From Vibrio cyclitrophicus (GTDB taxonomy: Bacteria; Pseudomonadota; Gammaproteobacteria; Enterobacterales; Vibrionaceae), in contig NZ_AP025480.1 in the NCBI RefSeq assembly GCF_024347435.1, positions 2,294,001 through 2,358,000 of the forward strand: DNA of 64,000 nt. The letters are read 5' to 3'. The notes under the pieces are model-generated. The model searched no databases and was not told the origin of the DNA. It saw nothing but the letters and a program-made list of their open reading frames with translations. Below are positions 38,667 to 48,000 of the stretch, piece after piece (the first letter of the stretch is position 1; every line of letters starts with the position of its first letter). Made by a program: the position numbers and the translations under genes.

Positions 38667-39662
38667 TTATTGGTTTGAAGCTAACGCTGCATCGATAAGA
38701 TCTGAACCGATGTCTTTTTCAAACTTCTTCCATACTGGTTGAAGCGCAGTTACCCATGCTTCACGCTGTTCAGGCGTAAGCGTACGAACCTCACCACCCG
38801 CTTCGATGATGTTGTTTTTGTTCGCTAGGTTAACTTTTGAAGATTCTGCGTTACGAGTCTCAGACACTTCTTGAACGATAGTGCCAAGTTGCGTGCGTAC
38901 ATCTTCAGGTAGGTCTTTCCAGAAGTCGTTTGACGTTACTACCAGGTAATCAAGGATACCGTGGTTAGTTTCTGTCACGCCGTCTTGTACTTCAAAGAAC
39001 TTCTTACCGTAGATGTTTGACCATGTGTTCTCTTGGCCATCGATAACCTTAGTTTGTAGGCCACCGTATACTTCTTTGAAAGACATCTTCTGTGGGTTAG
39101 CACCCAGCTGTTCAAACTGAGCAACCAATACGTCTGATGCTTGAACACGGAATTTCAAACCTTCCGCGTCTTCAGGATTGATAAGAGGTTTGTTTGCTGA
39201 CATCTGTTTCATGCCATTGTGCCAAAACGCTAGTCCTTGAAGGCCACGACGCTTCATCGCGTTCTTCAGCTTTTCGCCAGACTCTGAGTTTTGGAAACGG
39301 TCAACAGCTTCTACGTCTTCAAATAGGAAAGGAAGGTCAAAAATGCGGTATTTCTTAGTGAACTTCTCAAATTTAGACAGCGATGGTGCCGCCATTTGAA
39401 CATCACCATTTAACAGGGCTTCCAGTACTTTATTATCATCGTAGAGTGTTGAGTTTGGGAAAACTTGCATACAAGCTTTCCCATTCATTTCCGTGTTTAC
39501 TCGCTCTTCCAGTAAAGAAGCGGCAATGCCTTTCGGGTGCTTATCGGTATTGGTTACATGACTGAATTTAATCACGATTTCACCTGGGTCACAGTTTGCA
39601 GCAGCATTAAAACTTGTGAGCGCCAGAGCAGATACAGACAGCAGGGTAAGAGGCTTAAACAT
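38667..39662 (-). CDS. dctP: C4-dicarboxylate-binding periplasmic protein DctP
   Basis: A 331-residue protein with a signal peptide (about 1-22, ending NAAA) and a TRAP solute-binding fold. Family motifs are IVIKFSHVTNTDKHPKG, GLKFRVQASDVLVAQFEQLGA with the substrate-clamping Arg, and VIDGQENTWSNIYGKKFFEV. It captures succinate, fumarate or malate for DctQM. It is the first gene of the operon and has a sigma-54 promoter about 60 bp upstream. Confidence 0.95.
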   Translation of the reverse strand: MFKPLTLLSVSALALTSFNAAANCDPGEIVIKFSHVTNTDKHPKGIAASLLEERVNTEMNGKACMQVFPNSTLYDDNKVLEALLNGDVQMAAPSLSKFEKFTKKYRIFDLPFLFEDVEAVDRFQNSESGEKLKNAMKRRGLQGLAFWHNGMKQMSANKPLINPEDAEGLKFRVQASDVLVAQFEQLGANPQKMSFKEVYGGLQTKVIDGQENTWSNIYGKKFFEVQDGVTETNHGILDYLVVTSNDFWKDLPEDVRTQLGTIVQEVSETRNAESSKVNLANKNNIIEAGGEVRTLTPEQREAWVTALQPVWKKFEKDIGSDLIDAALASNQ

Positions 39663-39720
39663 TATTATTCTCCTTAGTAAACAAAGCAGCCCTTCAATGG
39701 GAACTGCGTGCTTTCACTAA

Positions 39721-39736
39721 GGCAATTAGCGCGCCA
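39721..39736 (-). promoter_or_regulatory. Sigma-54 promoter of dctPQM
   Basis: On the minus strand TGGCGCGCTAATTGCC matches the -24/-12 consensus TGGCACG-N4-TTGC with one change and exact GG-N10-GC spacing. It ends about 59 bp before the dctP ATG. DctD is a sigma-54 activator, so the match fits the expected control. Confidence 0.8.
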
Positions 39737-39820
39737 CAATGACACAAACCATTAACAACCCTTTAACCGTAAGGCTTCATGATATTTGCCTGTAGTAGTC
39801 GCCAACTCGCCGCAAAAATT

Positions 39821-39864
39821 AATGGGTGGAAAATGACACATAGAATATTTGTAAATGGGTGGAA
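39821..39864. promoter_or_regulatory. Candidate DctD upstream activation site
   Basis: Two direct copies of AATGGGTGGAA begin at 39821 and 39854, 33 bp apart (three helical turns). They lie about 85-140 bp upstream of the sigma-54 promoter, the normal enhancer distance. Binding by DctD is inferred from context only. Confidence 0.5.
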
Positions 39865-40018
39865 GCTGACCAACGTATTAGTAATGAATAAGGCCGAATG
39901 AGGTCTGACCAAAAGCTCGATAGTCGATGATGCCTTGAAGTAATTTCTACCTATCCTGTAGAGTGCTGCACAACTTAGCCAGATTTACCACTCCACTACT
40001 TAACAAGAGTTGATACCA

Positions 40019-40426
40019 ATGAGTCAGATCTACCATCACCCAGTACAAATTTACTATGAAGATACCGATCACTCAGGTGTGGTTTATCACCCGAACTTTC
40101 TTAAATACTTCGAGCGTGCGCGCGAACATGTCTTGGGTAGCGATAAACTGGCAGAATTGTGGAATGAGCAAGGATTAGGTTTTGCGGTCTATAAAGCCAA
40201 CATGACTTTTCAAGATGGAGTTGAGTTCGCTGAGATCTGCGACATCCGAACCTCTTTTGAACTCGATGGAAAATACAAAACGCTATGGCGACAAGAAGTG
40301 TGGCGCAAAGATGCAACTAAGCCTGCGGTGATTGGTGATATCGAAATGGTTTGCCTAGATAAAGACAAGCAACTGCAGCCCGTACCTGCCGAAGTATTAA
40401 AAGCGATGCTTGGCGAAACGAGCTAA
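40019..40426 (+). CDS. Hot-dog acyl thioesterase, YbgC/Orf6-like
   Basis: A 135-residue protein from ATG 40019; a TTG at 40010 would add three residues. The 4HBT-family active site is YYEDTDHSGVVYHPNFLKYF, with the catalytic Asp in EDTD. It is related to E. coli YbgC but is not next to tol-pal. Photobacterium profundum carries a hot-dog thioesterase, Orf6, beside its PUFA genes, and this gene has the same placement. A role in releasing finished PUFA or other acyl chains is inferred. It converges with pfaE. Confidence 0.85.
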   Translation: MSQIYHHPVQIYYEDTDHSGVVYHPNFLKYFERAREHVLGSDKLAELWNEQGLGFAVYKANMTFQDGVEFAEICDIRTSFELDGKYKTLWRQEVWRKDATKPAVIGDIEMVCLDKDKQLQPVPAEVLKAMLGETS

Positions 40427-40446
40427 CTTCGTCTCACCAAACTAGC

Positions 40447-41295
40447 TTAAAAGAGATGAGACAACGAAAAGGTTCTCATCTCTATCTGCATGGGTAGCAA
40501 ATTTCCACCAAGGGTCACGGCAAAACGGTACTGGTCATCTAATCGCCCTAGGCAACATTGCCAACTTGTAGAAACATCGCTTTGTTCAGCAGAATCCAAA
40601 TCCAACCTGATTCCATTATGTAGCCTAATTTCGCGATACAATCTAATTTCATCTTGCAAGTTTGGTTGAAAATCCGAAGCGTGAATTGGAAATGTTTGCT
40701 CCGTCAGATTGGAGAATTCGAACGAAAAGCTTCGCAACGATGTGGCTAACCCATGACCCGTAGCTTTGATGTACGACTCTTTCAACGCCCACAGATCGAA
40801 AAAACGCTCTCTCTGTTCTTCTTTGCTGAGCTCAAGTAAATCCGCCAATTCTTTATCTGAAAAGTAGTGCTTCATGATCGAGTCGATATTGGTCGAACTT
40901 CTTGCGTGTTCAATATCAACACCCAATTGAACTTGCTTCCCTTCTATCTGGCAAACTGCAATCAACAAATGTTCTTTGCTATGACTAATATTGAAATTTA
41001 ACCCCGTCTTGAGTTGCTGTTCGGCGACTAAACTTGGCTTTCCTTTCTCGCCATATTCAAACCGCCACTCTTCTGGCCTCAAATCAGAATAGCAAGACAA
41101 CACCTTTCTTAGATAGTTACGAACGTACAAAGCTTGAACCTGAGATGAGGGCATTCGATAGCGATCAACTTTGGCTATCTCATCCATCGTGAGCCTCTGT
41201 TTTAAGTACAACACGCTATCGATATCATCATGTAAATCACTCAGGGAGCAAAGCCACAAATCCACAATCGGTATTCCCATATCTCTAGCACTCAT
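40447..41295 (-). CDS. pfaE: 4'-Phosphopantetheinyl transferase PfaE (Sfp type)
   Basis: A 282-residue protein with the Sfp-family motifs LNFNISHSKEHLLIAV, LGVDIEHARSS (Mg-binding Asp/Glu) and FFDLWALKESYIKATGHGL. It transfers the CoA pantetheine arm to the ACP serines of the PUFA synthase. Genes of this type are essential partners of pfaABCD, and here it diverges from pfaA across a 705-bp region. The start may instead be the internal ATG five codons later. Confidence 0.9.
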   Translation of the reverse strand: MSARDMGIPIVDLWLCSLSDLHDDIDSVLYLKQRLTMDEIAKVDRYRMPSSQVQALYVRNYLRKVLSCYSDLRPEEWRFEYGEKGKPSLVAEQQLKTGLNFNISHSKEHLLIAVCQIEGKQVQLGVDIEHARSSTNIDSIMKHYFSDKELADLLELSKEEQRERFFDLWALKESYIKATGHGLATSLRSFSFEFSNLTEQTFPIHASDFQPNLQDEIRLYREIRLHNGIRLDLDSAEQSDVSTSWQCCLGRLDDQYRFAVTLGGNLLPMQIEMRTFSLSHLF

Positions 41296-41625
41296 TTATT
41301 AAAATCACTCTCATCAAGCTATCAAAAAAACATCAAAACGAACAAATTTAACTCACCTATGATTTGCTATAAACATAGAGAAATCGGGAAGGAAACATCC
41401 TTCATATGAGAGCTTGGAACTTGATTTTAAAATAATAACAAATTAAAACATAGATCACACTCAGCCTTGTTAAACAGTCATCTATTAAACCTTACTTACA
41501 AAAACCTGACATAGATCTCACTAGGTCAAAAAATAGAGTATAAACACTAAAAAACAATTCATACCCATTAAATATCAATAAGTTAAATACAATAAAAATA
41601 CAAAAATCAAAAACACATTCGATTC
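41296..41625. other. AT-rich divergent control region of pfaE and pfaA
   Basis: About 330 bp of strongly AT-rich sequence with many A tracts and no coding candidate. It probably contains the pfaE promoter, and its composition suits binding of nucleoid proteins such as H-NS. I cannot pick a single promoter with confidence. Confidence 0.4.
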
Positions 41626-41642
41626 ATCTGGTCTGAACAGAT
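41626..41642. promoter_or_regulatory. FadR-like operator upstream of pfaA
   Basis: ATCTGGTCTGAACAGAT is a 17-bp imperfect palindrome. It contains CTGGTCTGA, an exact match to the conserved left part of the FadR consensus CTGGTCYGAY. It matches the classical fadBA-type site (ATCTGGTACGACCAGAT, from memory) at 14 of 17 positions. A weak extended -10 (TATCAA, 41666-41671) lies downstream, which would put the site near -40, the position of FadR at activated fab promoters. Function is inferred. Confidence 0.45.
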
Positions 41643-41733
41643 CATAGTGGCCGCTGGGAGCATTGTATCAACTACTCACCTCGGGTAGCCTGCTCAACCA
41701 TTAAACAAATTCACACGTTTTTTTTGCGGATAC

Positions 41734-41752
41734 CTGCTTTGCACAAAAGCAG
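41734..41752 (+). other. Leader hairpin before pfaA
   Basis: CTGCTTT/AAAGCAG pair around GCACA. No T run follows, so it is not an obvious terminator. It lies just upstream of the possible leader ORF at 41772. Confidence 0.4.
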
Positions 41753-41771
41753 TACTTTGGACAGGATTTTA

Positions 41772-41813
41772 ATGGACATGACCCTCACATTCGAATGCTC
41801 TCTTCGCACATGA
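41772..41813 (+). CDS. Possible 13-aa leader peptide
   Basis: ATG 41772 has AGGA 6 nt upstream, a good site. It encodes MDMTLTFECSLRT and stops at TGA 41811-41813, overlapping the next ATG as ATGA. No amino-acid run suggests classic attenuation. It may be a chance ORF. Confidence 0.25.
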   Translation: MDMTLTFECSLRT

Positions 41814-42001
41814 AACACCTCCCCTACTCTCGTAAGTCAACGCACTTCGAAAAACTAATTTCTATCTGGTTGCCGCCACTCAGCAACCTGAATTTTCAGC
41901 TGCGCTTCCCTAAGTCTGTTTCAGATTTTCTTTCTATAGCTTTAAAAGCGCAGCCTCAAAACACGACATCACTTTCTGTGATTTCTAGTGGAGACTCATA
42001 A
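41810..42001 (+). CDS. Possible 63-aa upstream ORF coupled to pfaA
   Basis: From ATG 41810 (MKHLPYSRKSTHFEKL) it runs to TAA 41999-42001, overlapping the pfaA ATG by one base (TAATG). An in-frame ATG at 41795 would add five residues. It has no site of its own unless translation is coupled to the preceding 13-aa ORF. The product is basic and has no recognised domain. It may be untranslated leader. Confidence 0.3.
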   Translation: MKHLPYSRKSTHFEKLISIWLPPLSNLNFQLRFPKSVSDFLSIALKAQPQNTTSLSVISSGDS

Positions 42002-45000
42002 TGAGCCAACCCGAGACAAATACACCGGAACCAGTCGACGATTCTCGACTGAATAAACGCCTTAAAGATATGCCTGTCGCTATCGTTGGTATGGCGAGCA
42101 TGTTTGCAAACTCTCGCTACCTGAATAAATTTTGGGATCTTATCAGCGAAAAGATCGATGCGATTACTGAAGTACCAGATACGCACTGGCGTCCAGAAGA
42201 TTACTACGATTCAGATCGTACTACGCCAGACAAGTCTTACTGTAAGCGCGGTGGTTTCATCCCAGAAGTAGACTTCAACCCAATGGAGTTCGGTCTTCCG
42301 CCAAATATCCTAGAACTGACAGATACTTCACAGCTGCTTTCTTTGATCGTTGCAAAAGAAGTACTTGAAGATGCCAAACTGCCTGAAGGCTACGATCGCG
42401 ATAAGATCGGTATCACGCTCGGTGTTGGTGGTGGTCAGAAGATCGCTCAAAGCCTAAATGCTCGTCTTCAGTACCCTGTTTTGAAAAAAGTCTTCAAGAG
42501 CAGTGGTATCAGCGACGACGACAGCGAAATGCTGATCAAAAAATTCCAAGACCAATACATCCACTGGGAAGAGAACTCACTCCCTGGTTCATTGGGTAAC
42601 GTAATTTCAGGTCGTATTGCTAACCGCTTTGACCTTGGTGGCATCAACTGTGTAGTAGACGCTGCGTGTGCAGGTTCTCTAGCCGCAATGCGCATGGCTC
42701 TTAGTGAGCTAGTTGAAGGCCGCAGTGAAATGATGATCACAGGTGGCGTGTGTACTGATAACTCGCCAACCATGTACATGAGTTTCTCTAAAACCCCTGC
42801 ATTCACAACTAATGAAACCATTCAACCTTTCGACATCGACTCAAAAGGCATGATGATTGGTGAAGGCATCGGCATGGTTGCTCTGAAGCGTCTTGAAGAT
42901 GCTGAGCGCGACGGCGACAGAATCTACTCAGTGATTAAAGGTGTCGGTTCTTCTTCGGACGGTAAGTTCAAGAGTATCTACGCGCCTCGCCCTGAAGGAC
43001 AAGCAAAAGCACTGAAACGCGCTTACGATGATGCTGGTTTCGCACCGCACACGCTTGGCCTTTTAGAAGCGCACGGCACAGGTACAGCAGCAGGCGATGT
43101 TGCTGAATTTGGCGGCCTAAACTCGGTATTCAGTGAGAACAATGAAGAGAAGCAACACATTGCGTTAGGCTCTGTGAAATCTCAAATTGGTCACACTAAA
43201 TCAACTGCGGGTACTGCTGGCTTAATCAAAGCTGCATTAGCACTGCACCACAAAGTACTGCCGCCAACGATCAACGTATCGGCTCCGAATCCTAAGTTGG
43301 ATATCGAGAACTCACCGTTCTACCTAAACACACAAACGCGTCCTTGGATGAAACGTGTCGACGGTACACCGCGCCGTGCAGGTATCAGCTCATTTGGTTT
43401 TGGTGGCACTAACTTCCACGTTGTATTGGAAGAGTACACGCCAGAACACGCTCGCGGTGACAAATACCGTCAGTGCCAAGTACCGCAAACTCTGTTATTC
43501 AGCGCAGAATCTCGTCAAGCACTGATCAATGAACTAAAACAGGTTTCAACTCAAACTGCAGATGCTGCGTTCAAGCTGGAAGCGCTTGCTGAGCAACACG
43601 CTCTACGCGAAATTGACGCTAAGCATGCTCGTATTGGTTTAGTTGTCACTGACCAAGTAGACCTTCAAGCGCAACTGACTCAAGCGGTTTCTATGCTTGA
43701 GAGCCAAACCAAAGCACATTGGCAGATGCCAAACGGCACTAGCTACCGTGAGTCGGCACTGATTGCTGCAAACGGCGCAGGTAAAGTGGCAGCGCTATTT
43801 GCAGGTCAAGGTTCGCAGTACCTAAACATGGGTCGCGAGCTTGCTTGTCATTATCCTGAAATGCGCCAACAGCTTGCTCAAGCGGATCAAGTATTTGGTC
43901 AGCACAAGAAAACGGCTCTGTCGCAAATTCTGTTCCCAATTCCAACTTTCACACCAGAAGCAACCAAGGCTCAAGAAGCGGTGTTAACCAACACGGCCAA
44001 TGCGCAAAGTGCGATTGGTACTGTGTCTATGGGTCAGTTCGACATCATGACTCAAGCTGGCTTCAAAGCCGACATGGTCGCAGGTCATAGCTTTGGTGAA
44101 CTAAGTGCACTATGTGCATCGGGGGTTATCTCGCAAGACGATTACTACCAGCTAGCTTTCGCTCGTGGCGATGCGATGGCAGCGACACCTGAACAAGGCG
44201 ACAGCGGTACTATGTTTGCGGTCATCCTAGACGCAGACAAGCTTACAGCCGTTGAAAACTGCATCAGCCAATTCGAAGGTGTGAGTATTGCGAACTACAA
44301 CGCTCCGACTCAACTGGTTATTGCAGGTCCAACTGCGACGGTTCAACAAGCAGCACAAGCGCTAACTGAACAAGGTTTCAAAGCGATTGCTCTGCCAGTG
44401 TCTGGTGCTTTCCACACACCACTTGTTGCCCACGCTCAAAAACCATTTGCTTCTGCAATTGATAAAGCTTCATTCAGCGCTCCAACGCTGCCGCTTTACT
44501 CAAACGCAACGGGCAAACTGCACAGCAAAGACGCGAAAGCGATCAAGAAAGCGTTCAAGCAACACATGCTGCAATCGGTTCGTTTTAGCGAGCAAATTGA
44601 AGCAATGTATGAAGCAGGCGCGCGCGTATTCGTAGAGTTCGGTCCGAAAAACATTCTTCAAAAGCTGGTTGAGAAAACATTAGCGGATAAGAACGAAGAG
44701 CTTTACGCAATCAGCATCAACCCAAGTCCTAAAGGCGACAGTGACCAACAGCTTCGTTTGGCGGCGGTTCAACTGTGCGTGGCAGGTGTTTCACTAGACA
44801 ACATTGACCCTTACCAAGCTGACATTGCTGAACCTGCAAAGGCATCACCAATGAACATCAAGCTGAATGCAACCAACTACATCAGCCCTGCTACTCGTAA
44901 GAAAATGGATCAATCATTGGCTTCGGGCAACGTCACCGAAAAGACTGAGATTGTTGAAGTGAAAGTTGAAGTCGAGAAAATCGTGGAAAAAGAAGTGATC

Positions 45001-48000
45001 AAAACAGAAATCGTTGAAGTACCTGTGGCTGCTCCTCAAGCTTCAAATGTACAACAGTCAGCTGCTCTAGCACCAAGCGCACAAGTAGCAACAACAGCTC
45101 AGCAGCCTCAAGTGGTTCAAACAGCCCCGTCTAACGTAACGGTTGATGAATCTTCATTGCAGTCGTTCTTCAATGCTCAACAACAAGCAGCAGAAGTACA
45201 TCAGCAGTTCTTGGCGATTCCTCAGCAATACGGTGACACATTCAACACCTTAATGTCTGAGCAAGCGAAAATGGCAACGGCAGGCGTAGCAATTCCTGAG
45301 AACCTTCAGCGTTCTATGGAAATGTTCCACCAGCACCAAGCTGAAACGCTAAAAGCTCACGCTCATTACCTAGAAATGCAAGCGCACAGCAACAACTCAG
45401 CACTTAATATGCTGACACAAGGTTCAGTACAAACGGCACAACCAACCTTCGTTGCGCCAGTAAATGCTCAACCAGCGATTCAAGCTCCAACTACTCCAGC
45501 AGCTATCGTTCAACAGCCTGTAGCTCAAGTACAAGCGACTCCTGTACAAGCTCAGTCTGTTCAAGCTGCTCCGGTTCAAAATACAACAACTCAGAAAGCT
45601 CCACTACAGAAAGCCGTTCCTGCTCCACAAGTAGCCGCTCAAGCAGCAGCACCGGTTGCAGCTCAGCCTGTGCCAGTTAAAGCACAACCGTCTCCTGTAG
45701 CTGCACCTGTAGCAGTACAAACAGCCGATGCTGAAAAAGTGATGCTAGAAGTGGTCGCTGAGAAAACGGGTTACCCAACGGAAATGCTTGATCTAGAAAT
45801 GGACATGGAAGCAGACCTTGGTATCGACTCAATCAAGCGCGTAGAGATCCTTGGTACCGTTCAAGACGAAATGCCGAATCTACCTGAGCTGAACCCTGAA
45901 GATTTAGCTGAGTGTCGTACTCTTGGTGAAATCGTCGGCTACATGAACAGTAAAAGCATGAACAGCAAGATGCCAGCATCAGCGCCTGTTGCAGCACAGT
46001 CAAGCGCAGCCGCTCCTGTTCAAGCCGCTAACGGTCTTGATGCGAAAGTCGTTCAACAAACCATGCTAGAAGTGGTTGCTGAGAAGACAGGTTACCCAAC
46101 GGAAATGCTTGATCTAGAAATGGATATGGAAGCAGACCTTGGTATCGATTCAATCAAGCGTGTTGAGATTCTTGGTACGGTTCAAGATGAACTGCCTACT
46201 CTTCCAGAGCTAAACCCTGAAGACTTAGCTGAGTGTCGTACTCTTGGCGAAATCGTTGATTACATGAACAGCAAGCTTCCGGCTTCTGCTCCAGTCTCTT
46301 CACAAGCACCAGTAGTTGCTCCGGCAACAGCTAGCAATGGTCTAGATGCGGCTGTCGTTCAAAAAACCATGTTAGAAGTAGTGGCAGAGAAGACGGGCTA
46401 CCCGACTGAAATGCTAGACCTAGCAATGGACATGGAAGCTGACCTTGGTATCGACTCAATCAAACGTGTTGAAATTCTAGGTACAGTTCAAGACGAGCTA
46501 CCGACTCTTCCAGAGCTAAACCCTGAAGACTTAGCTGAATGTCGCACTCTGGGCGAAATCGTAGCCTACATGAACAGTAAGCTTCCAGCTTCTGCTCCAG
46601 TAGCGGCTCAAGCATCTGCACCAGCGCAAGCAGTATCAAACAGTTTAAACGCAGAACAAGTTCAAAGCACAATGCTGAGTGTAGTGGCTGATAAAACAGG
46701 CTACCCAACAGAAATGCTCGACCTAGCAATGGACATGGAAGCAGACCTTGGCATCGACTCAATCAAACGTGTTGAGATCCTTGGAACAGTTCAAGACCAG
46801 CTACCAACATTGCCAGAGCTAAACCCTGAAGACCTAGCTGAGTGTCGTACTCTGGGTGAAATCGTTGACTACATGAACAGCAAGTTAGCTCCTAGTTCGG
46901 AAGCAGCGACAGTAGCTCCTGCTGCAGAAGTAGAGGCAATTGTAGAAAGCGCAAGCAACGACCTAAACCCAGCTCACGTTCAATCAACAATGATGGAAGT
47001 GGTTGCCGACAAAACAGGCTACCCAGCAGAAATGCTCGACCTAGCGATGGACATGGAAGCAGACCTTGGTATCGACTCAATCAAACGCGTTGAGATCTTG
47101 GGTACGGTTCAAGACCAGCTACCAACGCTGCCAGAGCTAAACCCTGAAGACTTAGCTGAGTGTCGGACTCTTGGTGAAATCGTTACCTACATGCAAAGCA
47201 AGCTATCCGCTGCTGCACCTGTAGCGACTGCTAAAGCTGAATCAGTAACGCCTATCGCAGAAACAGCGACAGCGGAACTTCCTCCACACAATGAGGTAGC
47301 GCTAAAAAAGCTACCAGCGGCAGATAAACTCGTCGATTGTTTCTCAAAAGACGCTTGTGTCGTGATCACAGATGATGGTCACAACGCTGGTGTTCTAGCA
47401 GAAAAGTTGACCGCTAACGGCATTCAAGTTGCTGTAGTGCGTAGTGCTCTTTCTGCCGCGTCACCTTTAAACAGTGAAATCGCAAGCTACACACTCAACA
47501 GCGTCGATGATGCTGGTGTGACAGCTGTGATTAACGACATCGAAGCAGACCTTAAAACGTCGAACAAAGTGATTGCTGGCTTCATTCATTTACAAGCTAT
47601 CGTTGATGCGAAACAAAGCAACGAGCAAGCGGTTAACTTGAATGCAGACTCAAGAGCTTCACTAACCACAGCGTTCTTATTCGCGAAGCACCTAAATGGT
47701 CAGCTGAATACCGTTTCTGGTCGTAGTGTGTTCTTCACGCTAAGCCGTATCGATGGTGGCTTTGGTTACCTAGATACTAAGCAATTAGCGAATGCAGAAC
47801 TTAACCAAGCCGCGTTGTCTGGTCTAACTAAGACACTGAGCCATGAATGGTCAAACGTGTTCTGCCGCGCATTGGATGCTGACGCTTCTATTGATGCTCG
47901 TCACCTAGCTGAAGCTATCACAGGCGAATTGTTCGATATCGATACCAACACGGTTGAAATCGGCCTTAGCCATGCAGAAAACGGTGAATCTGGTCGTGCA

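Noticed and set aside
45730..47210. Repeated ACP segments considered as a possible assembly artefact.
   Set aside because: Units differ at several consistent positions and in their linkers, and PUFA synthases normally carry five to six or more tandem ACPs.
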